From: Vogesella urethralis | GTDB lineage: Bacteria > Pseudomonadota > Gammaproteobacteria > Burkholderiales > Chromobacteriaceae | Reading direction: 5' to 3' | Length of the DNA: 32,081 bases | NCBI RefSeq assembly: GCF_007644045.2 | Contig: NZ_VMDW02000142.1 | Coordinates: 1 to 32,081, forward strand | The notes under the pieces: generated by a model | What the model was told of the DNA's origin: nothing | The model's database searches: none | The model's input: the letters and a program-made list of their open reading frames with translations, nothing else | In this document: in pieces, positions 1 to 6,358 of the stretch | Layout: each line of letters opens with the position of its first letter | Position numbering within the stretch: the stretch's first letter is position 1 | Position numbers and translations under genes: made by a program

Positions 1-441
1 GGCTTGCTCATGACACCTCCTTGTAGGGCCTAGTGTGAGGCTCACGAGGTATCTAGGAAAGTGAGGGCGATTCAGGGGGCACCAAGCTCGATGTTTGTCC
101 CGAAGCATCCCAAGAGGCCACAGCTTTCCTTGATGGCGAAATTTGCGGAATTTCCCGACTCGAACATCAAGTGGTTTTGCTATGGCGGCTAAGTGGCTGG
201 CTGGAAGGTTCAGCTCTTTACCAAGAAGTTCCAGGTCATAAATGCCAAACTGTGGAACTAGCGAAGGCGGCGATGGATAGGTGGTATAGGTACCAAGAAA
301 TTCTCGCAACTCTTGTACGTGGCGCAAACAGTTGACCTCCGCCACCCTTAATAGATAGCCTGCCAAACTTTCCCTGGGATCAGGGCTCGGGCGGATCAGC
401 AACCGGAAGCAATCAGCGGGGTTCGGCGATAAGGTGTTCAT
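1..441 (-). CDS. tniQ: TniQ/TnsD-type target-selection protein, N-terminal part (runs off window)
   Basis: The frame is open from an ATG at 441 to the window edge (147 codons), and the ATG overlaps the tnsC stop as ATGA. The N-terminus carries the TniQ signature of a Pro-rich stretch followed by ESLAGYLLRVAEVN (about residues 30-43). Further on there is a conserved-looking 'LWPLGMLRDKHRAWCPL' block, where TniQ proteins normally begin a zinc finger. The second Cys of the usual CPxC is not visible here, since the sequence reads WCPLNRPHFP. TniQ/TnsD proteins bind the target site, or a CRISPR effector in CASTs, and recruit TnsC. A strong Shine-Dalgarno with ATG in another frame at 22-9 suggests another gene begins almost at once, so this TniQ may be short or degenerate. 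The C-terminus cannot be seen. Confidence 0.7.
   Translation of the reverse strand, partial: MNTLSPNPADCFRLLIRPSPDPRESLAGYLLRVAEVNCLRHVQELREFLGTYTTYPSPPSLVPQFGIYDLELLGKELNLPASHLAAIAKPLDVRVGKFRKFRHQGKLWPLGMLRDKHRAWCPLNRPHFPRYLVSLTLGPTRRCHEQA
9..22 (-). promoter_or_regulatory. Strong Shine-Dalgarno and start codon of a further gene at the window edge
   Basis: On the minus strand AAGGAGGTGTCATG runs from 22 to 9, giving a near-ideal ribosome binding site five bases before an ATG (11-9). The new frame reads Met-Ser-Lys and differs from the tniQ frame. It suggests that another transposon gene, for example a second tniQ/tnsD, starts inside the end of tniQ. Only three codons are visible. Confidence 0.45.
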
Positions 442-1367
442 GCTCGAGCCTCCTTGAGCTGTGTAACCCACAGTTCGATAGCCTCCGCACTTTCACGGAA
501 TGGATTGGCGCGAAGCTTACGGTTTTGCGCCAAGTACCGGTCAAAGCAAAGCTCAAGATGCGCTTGTTCAATCCGTGGGCAACCCTGAATCAATGCCATG
601 CGTACAGCTTTCTGAATCAGCGTGGCAAGGGCGCGGAAATTACCGCCTGTTGCCAAGTACAACCTGGCCGGCATGTCCTCATCGCACAATCCACTTGCTT
701 TATCCACGGGGAGACCTTGTTCGTAGCAGCTTAGTAGCCGTTCGAAATCAGTAGGCTTTTCTATCCAGTTAAAGGCAGAAATTGCCATGCGCAGCGGGAA
801 TCTACCTGCTAATTGTGGGCTACACTCCAGTACGGCAGCGGCAGTGGGCATGCCTACCAGAACAAAGGGCAACCCAGTTTGATTAATCAGGCTCTTAATT
901 GCATCTGCCACGACTTCAATGCGCCTCACAGTGCCGCGCTCTACCAAGTGTTGGAATTCATCCAGGATGATCATCCTGGTATTGCTGCGTGATAATAATT
1001 GAATCAGCCGTGTATGCTTGTACTCGATGTTTCCACGATCAGGGTAGGGGGCTTTGAGACACGCCAATAGGGCCGTGAAAAACCCTGCTATTGTCGCAGG
1101 CAGTGGTAGTGATGCTAAAAGCACGGGTGTTTCTGTATGATCGCCATTGATAAAGCGGGGATGTAGTGAGTAGAAGGTCTCAAGTAGTCTTGATTTGCCT
1201 ACTCCTGTATCTCCCGTGACAAGCATGCATTGTGGTTCAAGATAATCATCCGACTCCTCAAGGCAAGTTTCCATTTCTGCTAAAATGGTATTGAAATGTG
1301 GGTGCCGAATAAGGAGGCGTTTCAGTTGTAGAAGCTTTTCTCTAACATTGGAGTCGGGGCTTTTCAT
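438..1367 (-). CDS. tnsC: TnsC/TniB-type AAA+ transposition regulator
   Basis: This 309-residue AAA+ ATPase links the target selector to the transposase. Visible motifs are Walker A GDTGVGKSR (residues 52-60) and Walker B MIILDEFQH (132-140), with the DEFQHL form typical of TnsC/TniB proteins. The length is close to the short TniB-like members rather than the roughly 550-residue TnsC of Tn7 itself. In the family, ATP-bound TnsC polymerises on target DNA and activates TnsA/TnsB. The start overlaps the tnsB stop as ATGA and the stop overlaps tniQ the same way, which indicates translational coupling. No damage is seen. Confidence 0.9.
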   Translation of the reverse strand: MKSPDSNVREKLLQLKRLLIRHPHFNTILAEMETCLEESDDYLEPQCMLVTGDTGVGKSRLLETFYSLHPRFINGDHTETPVLLASLPLPATIAGFFTALLACLKAPYPDRGNIEYKHTRLIQLLSRSNTRMIILDEFQHLVERGTVRRIEVVADAIKSLINQTGLPFVLVGMPTAAAVLECSPQLAGRFPLRMAISAFNWIEKPTDFERLLSCYEQGLPVDKASGLCDEDMPARLYLATGGNFRALATLIQKAVRMALIQGCPRIEQAHLELCFDRYLAQNRKLRANPFRESAEAIELWVTQLKEARA

Positions 1368-3325
1368 TTTTCATCTCCTTCTAAAGGAAGGCGTTCCAAG
1401 GACCATGATTGTTGAGATGAATCATTTTCCCATCCCTGATTTTCAGGTGATGCTGGAGCGCTGATTTGAAAGTCCCCTTGGGTTGAACGTCGTGGTGTTT
1501 GTTTTTTCTTGCGCTGAGTTTGCTTCAGCCGTTTCTCGGCCTGTAAATGCGTCTGGTGGACTTCTCGGCGTAGCTTGGCTTTTTCTTGCCGAACCAACTC
1601 TGCATCGGGTCCAGTTTGGTCATTAATGTCCTGTGCGCGAGCTTTGCGTGCTCGCTGGAAATCCAGCCATGACGTGCCCGACTCAACATCGATCGTCAGA
1701 CATTCCAGTCTGATCAACGCCTTGTTCAGTGGGTCATAGATGTACGCTTGTGTGACGTCTTCCGGATCGATGCGCAGCATGACCTTCGGTTTGCCGGGTA
1801 GTTTTTGCTGCAGATGGATCAAGTACGGATGGTGATAGAGCAAGCCTTTAACGCCGATTCGACCATCACTGATAGTGCGCTCAAAGGCCAGCCCGGTTTC
1901 GATTTCGAGACTAAGGCTTTGTGGCAACAGGGGAACAGGGTGTTCGTCTACCAAGCGTGACCAGCACTGTAGTGGGGTTTCGCCAAGCTCGTGATGGCGC
2001 GTGTTGTGGTAGTCGACCACAACCCAGCGAAATACCAGCTGCCGCAGCTCGTGCAGCGTCAAGCTGGCAAGCTTCTCTGACGGGTAATCGCCGCGTTCAA
2101 CTGGATTTGACCAGGTAGTACCCGGTAGCTTGTGTATCAGGCGCCGGTTTAACGTTCCGATAAAACGCTCAACCGCACCTTTGTACCAAGGCTTACCGGG
2201 TGGGCAATACTGCATGTCTGCGTGGATATCGGCGCAAAACTGCTTGTGAACATTGCTATGAAATTCTGGGCCATTGTCCATGCAGATCAGACGGAATTGA
2301 CCTTCGACCGGCCAACTAAAGCCTTGGCATTCCGGAATGCTATCAATGATAGCCTGCTTGGTAGTGACAGCCTGGCGTAAGCACATCAAGACGGCAATCG
2401 ATGAGGGGGGCTCTAGATCGATATAAATACCGACTACCATCCGTGTTCGGCGATCAATAGCGACCGTCACTGTCGGCCTACCAATTGGCGCACGGGTAAT
2501 GGGATGGACAACGATGATGTCGAGCCGAGTGTGGTCGATCTCGATACGCTCCAGCGCAAACACTGCGACTGGTCCTCGGTCCCGGGAGCGGAAGTAAAGT
2601 CTGGCGTATTCTTCGCCCATCCGTCTCGCCATGACGATAAATGGATCGAGGAGCCGTTTAATCAGCTTACAAAAACCACTGTAGCTGACTGCCCGTAGCC
2701 AATCTTCTTTGGGGCGTTGACGATTAGCTTCGATTACCCGGTCACATAATTCTGCATGCGCATCTATCCGGCTATTGCGTGCGCGACTTAGGTAATAGGT
2801 ATCGATGGTTTCGTAGAACAGTTCGATCACTTCAACGGCAATCTGCCCTTTGCGACGCCCACAGTTAGTGGTTCTGGGCGCAAGGGCAAGTGGATCTTCG
2901 CTGTTATTGAGAAAGCTTCGGCACCAACGGTAGATCGTGATGCTGCTGGGAGGCTTGGCGTCGCAAAGTTGCTTCGCCACCTCAGCCACAACAGGTAAAG
3001 TTTCCAGCTCTCGTGAGTAGTGCTCAGTTCTTGCAAGAACTGCTCGAACATAGATCAGGCTTCTTTGAAGCTTGTGACGATGCTTGACTGGCAGGGCGGA
3101 TGGTATGGGCGGCAGGCCATCATCGCGGAATAGAACATCTTGGTCAGTAATGACTTTAAGCTGGCCTTGCTGAGCATAGACTTCAACTTCATCCATCGTG
3201 AGATGGGCGATGGATGAAGTGCGCTCATTGAGTAATGAAACTTGCCGTCCCGCCTGGATATACAAGACCCGGAAGTGAGTGCCATGTAGGGCTACCGAAA
3301 ATCCCTCTCTGAGATCGAGTGCCAT
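1364..3325 (-). CDS. tnsB: TnsB-type DDE transposase
   Basis: This 653-residue transposase binds the transposon ends and joins 3' ends to target DNA. The retroviral-integrase-like catalytic triad is visible: D264 in EIDHTRLD, D350 in CMDNGPEFHS and E386 in YKGAVERFIGTLN. The region before residue 240 holds helix-turn-helix segments expected to bind the end repeats, and a beta-barrel (Mu-C-like) region follows the core. The C-terminus (about 590-653) is highly charged, Lys/Gln/Ser-rich and probably disordered, as in the TnsC-contacting tail of TnsB proteins. I chose the ATG at 3325 because AAGGAG lies seven bases upstream; a GTG at 3328 would also fit. The tnsA stop overlaps the start (TGATG). 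The gene appears intact. Confidence 0.93.
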   Translation of the reverse strand: MALDLREGFSVALHGTHFRVLYIQAGRQVSLLNERTSSIAHLTMDEVEVYAQQGQLKVITDQDVLFRDDGLPPIPSALPVKHRHKLQRSLIYVRAVLARTEHYSRELETLPVVAEVAKQLCDAKPPSSITIYRWCRSFLNNSEDPLALAPRTTNCGRRKGQIAVEVIELFYETIDTYYLSRARNSRIDAHAELCDRVIEANRQRPKEDWLRAVSYSGFCKLIKRLLDPFIVMARRMGEEYARLYFRSRDRGPVAVFALERIEIDHTRLDIIVVHPITRAPIGRPTVTVAIDRRTRMVVGIYIDLEPPSSIAVLMCLRQAVTTKQAIIDSIPECQGFSWPVEGQFRLICMDNGPEFHSNVHKQFCADIHADMQYCPPGKPWYKGAVERFIGTLNRRLIHKLPGTTWSNPVERGDYPSEKLASLTLHELRQLVFRWVVVDYHNTRHHELGETPLQCWSRLVDEHPVPLLPQSLSLEIETGLAFERTISDGRIGVKGLLYHHPYLIHLQQKLPGKPKVMLRIDPEDVTQAYIYDPLNKALIRLECLTIDVESGTSWLDFQRARKARAQDINDQTGPDAELVRQEKAKLRREVHQTHLQAEKRLKQTQRKKKQTPRRSTQGDFQISAPASPENQGWENDSSQQSWSLERLPLEGDEK

Positions 3326-3972
3326 CACCAGGCTCCTTTCGCCGGCCAGACTATCAGTGAGCGGCTGACCACCTGGCGTTCGTCATACTCGAGCCAGCCT
3401 TGCCATATCAGGTGATAAAACTTAGCGACGTCAGGCCCATGCCAGCCAAATTGCTCCAATAGCCACTGTAAGCAGAGTGTTTTGCCGCCATCGAAAGCAT
3501 CATGAATTCGATCTTTATCCTGGCGCGAGACAAACATGTCAGCGTAATGCTTTAGAAAGTTGAGGTTGTTCAAGGCAGGCTGACAGCGGATTTCGTACTC
3601 ATCTTTGACTACATACTCATAACCGTACATGGCCAAAGCTTGCCGGATGCAGTCGCATTTTTGACGAAACAACGCTGAGCAAGCCACGTCGTGTGGCTTG
3701 ACCTCGTAAAGTGTCGGCAAACGATGAGCGTCATGCCAGCACGCTTTGAAATCAGGTGTGTAACGGTGCCACTTTCCTGCAAAAGTGTAATCGAAGGTTT
3801 CTGGCTGGCCGTAGATCTCTCGTATGTCCTTGTTTGACTCAAGATGCAACAGCCAGTCGCGTTCGAGCGTGCTTTCCCACGGTATCAGCCCTGCCATTTT
3901 GAAGCTGTAGGACAGGCCAATGACCTTGGAGCTATTGATATTGTGAATCTTGCGTATGGAAGGGATCAGCAT
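3325..3972 (-). CDS. tnsA: TnsA-type heteromeric transposase endonuclease
   Basis: TnsA is the restriction-endonuclease-like subunit that nicks the 5' ends of the transposon, allowing cut-and-paste movement together with TnsB. The protein of 215 residues shows the expected active-site pattern: Glu in PWESTLERDW (33/37), D74 in YTPDF, then E90 and K92 in YEVKP. A winged-helix C-terminal domain (about 130-215) fits TnsA_C. An upstream ATG at 4077 gives 250 residues, but the first 35 are not TnsA-like. The ATG at 3972 has AGGGGGG at a sensible distance, so I prefer it. This is the first gene of the tnsABC-tniQ operon. Because tnsA is present, the element should excise cleanly rather than form cointegrates (inference from the family). 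Confidence 0.9.
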   Translation of the reverse strand: MLIPSIRKIHNINSSKVIGLSYSFKMAGLIPWESTLERDWLLHLESNKDIREIYGQPETFDYTFAGKWHRYTPDFKACWHDAHRLPTLYEVKPHDVACSALFRQKCDCIRQALAMYGYEYVVKDEYEIRCQPALNNLNFLKHYADMFVSRQDKDRIHDAFDGGKTLCLQWLLEQFGWHGPDVAKFYHLIWQGWLEYDERQVVSRSLIVWPAKGAW

Positions 3973-4591
3973 GATGGATTCCCCCCTTGAGTCGATGAAG
4001 GCGGGGCTGGACGAAAGTGAGGGGCCATTAGCCTGGCTAAGAGCATCTTTGTTTCCAGCCAGGCTTCCAAATGGCATGCATCCATGAAAGAGCTGAATGA
4101 CATTCGTTGTGGCTGACTACTTGGGGCGAGATAAAGGTCGAGGCCAGCCCTCTGTATCAGGGACATTGTCAGCTTTGGCCGAGAACCTCTGACTGGTGGA
4201 TGTAGTCGCACCAACGATTTGGCCAAGTCGTGTTTGCTTGTTCTTGGGTAGCAAGGCTTGAGGGCAGATCGTTGGCGATCAGGCGAGATTAATTTTACCG
4301 CCCATAATGGCAGATGATCCTTCATGGTTTTTCCTTCGCATTTTCACACTGGACAGATATCCAATTTTTGACAAGGCGAGCGGGGACAGCCTCGAGCAAA
4401 ATTGCCCTTGACGATCCCGCAAGGAAAAGCCAGAATGGAATTGACCCCTGCTCAGGTAAGTCAACTAAAGCCCCATTGGTTTCTCAGGACCGTGGGGCTT
4501 TGCCTTTCCATGCTCGTGATTGACGCTTGCAACTACGAGTATCGGTTTACATGCTGCATTCCTTTCAAGTTAGTTGAAGCACTGACTGGAA
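3973..4591. other. Non-coding stretch between tnsA and the XRE gene
   Basis: No convincing gene is seen. The short minus-strand frames here (3966-4325 and 4279-4464) lack domains and recognisable ribosome binding sites. The stretch should contain the tnsA promoter, and it holds one terminator-like hairpin (4467-4501). Three GTCAA-containing words on the minus strand (around 4370, 4412 and 4446) weakly recall the end repeats at 11.8 kb but are too degenerate to call TnsB sites. Confidence 0.4.
4467..4501 (-). terminator. Hairpin terminator downstream of the XRE gene
   Basis: Perfect 9-bp arms AAAGCCCCA (4467-4475) and TGGGGCTTT (4493-4501) flank a 17-nt loop. Read on the minus strand the stem ends in TTTAGTT, about 90 bp after the stop of the XRE gene at 4592. 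The loop is long, so activity is uncertain. Confidence 0.45.
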
Positions 4592-4972
4592 TTACGCTAC
4601 TGCTGTTTGTTTCCTTTTCTCAGAAATCCGTTTCGCATGTTCTTCTATCTCTAAAAAATCTTCCGCATGGAAGTAATCGAAGTCTGCCTGGATAGTCGCA
4701 AAGCAGCTAAAGGCATTTTGATGCGCGTTGGCAGGAATTCTGACCATTTTTGGGGACCTGTGGCTGGCTCCGATGATCATATCTTGCTGGCGGGGCGTCA
4801 GCTTTAGCCGGTCCATGGCCGGTTTAAGTTTGGTTAGTGCTGGTGCGTACCGTTTGCCCGCTTCCATGTAGCATACCTGGGGCCCTTTTAGCCCAAGCGC
4901 TTCAGCAAATTTAAGCTGTGACAAGCCAAGTTCGTGCCGAATTTCTCGAAGAAGCTGTGCTAGTGGGGACAT
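4592..4972 (-). CDS. XRE-family helix-turn-helix repressor
   Basis: This is a 126-residue protein with an N-terminal XRE/Cro-type helix-turn-helix (about residues 5-60: IRHELGLSQLKFAEALGL, then KGPQVCYMEAGKRY). A short uncharacterised C-terminal region ends in a Lys/Arg-rich stretch. The gene is transcribed in the same direction as tnsA, with 619 bp between them. A probable promoter (TTCACT, 16 bp, TATAAC, ending near 5003) carries an operator-like palindrome in its spacer and a better copy at 5090-5101. This suggests autorepression. Its role could be control of the transposase genes, of cargo, or of itself. No clear Shine-Dalgarno is visible before the ATG. Confidence 0.75.
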   Translation of the reverse strand: MSPLAQLLREIRHELGLSQLKFAEALGLKGPQVCYMEAGKRYAPALTKLKPAMDRLKLTPRQQDMIIGASHRSPKMVRIPANAHQNAFSCFATIQADFDYFHAEDFLEIEEHAKRISEKRKQTAVA

Positions 4973-5002
4973 GGTTTTACGCGGCTCACTCGAATCATCT
5001 TC

Positions 5003-5030
5003 TTGTTATATGCGTATGCTGATGTTAGTG
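5003..5030 (-). promoter_or_regulatory. Predicted promoter of the XRE gene with internal operator
   Basis: Minus-strand reading gives TTCACT (about 5030-5025), a 16-bp spacer and TATAAC (8-3 of the block, near 5008-5003), about 30 bp before the ATG at 4972. The spacer contains 5008-5019, which matches the palindrome GTATGCGCATAC at 9 of 12 positions. Confidence 0.45.
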
Positions 5031-5089
5031 AAAGAAGCAGATTTGTGTGCGTTCAGGTAGTTTTTTTCGAGAAATGCTGTTTTGTGCCG

Positions 5090-5101
5090 GTATGCGCATA
5101 C
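5090..5101. promoter_or_regulatory. Operator-like palindrome GTATGCGCATAC
   Basis: A perfect 12-bp palindrome lies 118 bp upstream of the XRE start. A 9/12 copy sits in the XRE promoter at 5008-5019. Two spaced related palindromes next to a repressor gene are typical of autoregulation. Binding by this XRE protein is an inference. Confidence 0.4.
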
Positions 5102-5126
5102 CCAATAGAAGATAACTGCGATATGA

Positions 5127-5144
5127 GATCTGTCAAAACAGATC
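5127..5144. repeat. Inverted repeat GATCTGT-CAAA-ACAGATC
   Basis: Perfect 7-bp arms (5127-5133 and 5138-5144) flank the loop CAAA. There is no T-run, so it is more likely a protein-binding site than a terminator. Confidence 0.35.
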
Positions 5145-5178
5145 ACATTTTGAGTAATTGGTATGTATTTCATCATCC

Positions 5179-5212
5179 TTGATTAAGAAAAAATGTATTT
5201 TTTCTTAATCAA
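5179..5212. terminator. Perfect 15-bp palindrome with TGTA loop, possible bidirectional terminator
   Basis: Arms TTGATTAAGAAAAAA (5179-5193) and TTTTTTCTTAATCAA (5198-5212) are exact reverse complements around a 4-nt loop. The arms are AT-rich, with A/T runs at the loop rather than at the base, so it is not a classical GC-stem terminator. It could instead be an operator or a recombination-associated palindrome. Confidence 0.4.
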
Positions 5213-5293
5213 TTGATCATGACGGGGGTGAGCAAATTTTGAAGTGCTAAGTAACGTCTGTTGCGAAAATGCTACCAGGTCGCACTAACGAAG

Positions 5294-5391
5294 CTAGCCG
5301 GTCTGAGCTTGCACGGGGAAGGGCGATTTAAGACGGCTTTTCGCCAGCGATCTGGTCTGTGCAGCGAGTTTTCCTGTAAAAAGCCGGCTAG
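5294..5391. ncRNA. Possible structured RNA (nested inverted repeats), speculative
   Basis: Three nested complementary pairs are visible: outer CTAGCCGG (5294-5301) with CCGGCTAG (5384-5391), middle GCTTGCAC (5307-5314) with GTGCAGC (5359-5365, one bulge) and inner GGCGA (5322-5326) with TCGCC (5341-5345). Such nesting fits a folded RNA of about 98 nt or an old insertion-sequence end. I recognise no known RNA family, and no promoter or terminator is certain. Confidence 0.2.
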
Positions 5392-5543
5392 GTAGGAACT
5401 CAGGAAAACCTAGTCCATTCTCCAAGCGCAAGGTGCAGTCACTACGCTTCTAGCTGGCTGTGGTGATTGGACTGCAACCGCAAAATAGATATGGTATTTA
5501 TTTTGCCATTTTCATATTACAAGAGCTGGCTACAGCGCGCTGC

Positions 5544-5702
5544 TTAGATCACGTCTTGGGCCATGCCGCCGTCAGCATGCAAAGCTGGTGGTAGCCGCGA
5601 ACTACTGAGGATGGGGGGCATCGCAGAGTAGCCGTGTTCAGTGACCTGCTTGGCTGCTTCTTCTTTGAATTCAGGGGTGAAGTGCTGTGTGCTCATGGAC
5701 AT
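5544..5702 (-). pseudogene. Remnant of IS3-family transposase OrfA
   Basis: From an ATG at 5702 or 5696 the minus strand reads ...TQHFTPEFKEEAAKQVTEHGYS. This closely follows the N-terminus typical of IS3-family OrfA proteins (FTPEFKEEAV...VTERGYSV). After GYS the similarity stops and the frame ends at 5544-5546 after about 52 codons, so the helix-turn-helix part and OrfB are missing. It is a decayed fragment. Its presence marks the area as a past insertion hot spot inside the transposon. Confidence 0.55.
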
Positions 5703-5856
5703 TTTATTATGCTAAAATCATAGATCGGACTTACCTACAGGAGTCGGGGTAGCCTAATTGACTTCAGAAACCTGATGCAAAACATATGGTGACACCTGTG
5801 GCAGCAGTTGTCTTTGTATGTGTTGCTCATAATTGGTCTTTTCTACAAAATAAGAA

Positions 5857-5898
5857 ACTTATATTCACTTATAGTTTACATAATTGCAACTATAGACT
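5857..5898 (+). promoter_or_regulatory. Controller-type operator array (C-box-like) upstream of the regulator
   Basis: Three related half sites are visible: ACTTATA (5857-5863), ACTTATAG (5867-5874) and the inverted AACTATAGACT (5888-5898). The last two form an inverted repeat TATAGTT/AACTATA with an 11-bp spacer. Operators of restriction-modification C proteins are known to consist of paired ACT/AGT half sites with TATAGTC-like cores, so this fits autoregulation by the following gene. A possible -10 (CATAAT, 5879-5884) lies between the half sites. Confidence 0.45.
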
Positions 5899-5934
5899 GT
5901 GGTGCAAGAAGAGGCACAGGGGGATCCTTTGCTC

Positions 5935-6180
5935 ATGGAAAAAATAGCTAAGCCACATTCGGCAAGGATGATTTTTGCGAGAAATTTACGGCAAGTTCGC
6001 CGATTGAAAGAGATTTCTCAGGAAGCCTTGGCGCTACAAGCCGGCTTGAGCCGTACGTATGTGTCGGAAGTTGAGCGTGGAGAGCGTAATGTCTCTATAG
6101 ATAACATGGGGTTGTTGGCCGATGCACTGTCCGTGAGGCTCAAGGACCTACTTGACCCAGAGATGATTAAAACGCTCTAG
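5935..6180 (+). CDS. Controller-type XRE regulator (C-protein-like)
   Basis: From the ATG at 5935 this is an 81-residue all-helical XRE protein: IFARNLRQVRRLKEISQEAL (13-32), then GLSRTYVSEVERGERNVSID (37-56). The size, the SRTYVSEVERGERNVS recognition region and the C-terminal LADALSV..L-DLL closely match C proteins that time expression of restriction-modification systems. A GTG at 5899 would add 12 residues; the ATG has AGGGGG 12 bases upstream. The operator-like array is immediately upstream. The methyltransferase gene follows after 178 bp, which supports a role as switch for the cassette. The XRE fold is certain; the C-protein role is inferred from length, operator and neighbour. Confidence 0.78.
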   Translation: MEKIAKPHSARMIFARNLRQVRRLKEISQEALALQAGLSRTYVSEVERGERNVSIDNMGLLADALSVRLKDLLDPEMIKTL

Positions 6181-6226
6181 CTTCAAATCTATCGGCACAC
6201 GCACAATACGATTTGTCATTTAAAAA

Positions 6227-6255
6227 TTGACACTTGTGGTCATGCAGCATAGTCG
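6227..6255 (+). promoter_or_regulatory. Candidate promoter of the methyltransferase operon
   Basis: A consensus -35 TTGACA (6227-6232), a 17-bp spacer and a weak -10 TAGTCG (6250-6255) lie about 100 bp before the GTG start of the methyltransferase. A perfect -35 with a poor -10 often marks a regulated promoter; that reading is an inference. Confidence 0.35.
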
Positions 6256-6358
6256 TTAATTTGTTTCTTATTCAAATGAATTATTTTAATTGTACAAAGC
6301 TTGGCCCGTCCAAATAAATGCGAGATGGGTTGTGGGCATAAGATACAGCGAGCGTTAA

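Larger units (their letters stand above)
4973..5898. other. Gene-poor stretch of about 0.9 kb between the XRE gene and the controller gene
   Basis: The stretch contains the XRE operators and promoter, two AT-rich palindromes, a more GC-rich segment with nested inverted repeats (5294-5391, and 7-bp arms TGCAGTC 5434-5440 with GACTGCA 5470-5476), an IS3-like orfA remnant (5544-5702) and the operator array of the controller gene (5857-5898). Apart from the remnant, no coding signal is seen. Confidence 0.5.

Noticed and set aside
1-4000. CRISPR-associated transposon (CAST)
   Set aside because: No repeat-spacer array or cas gene is visible. TniQ alone does not prove it; the region left of the window would have to be seen.
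3966-4325. 119-codon minus-strand frame upstream of tnsA
   Set aside because: No domain, no Shine-Dalgarno, overlaps the tnsA start and its ribosome binding site.
4360-4450. Three TTGAC/GTCAA words as a possible transposon end next to tnsA
   Set aside because: They match the 11.8-kb end repeats only after gaps, with no TGT/ACA terminus or regular spacing. The end at 11810 is better supported.
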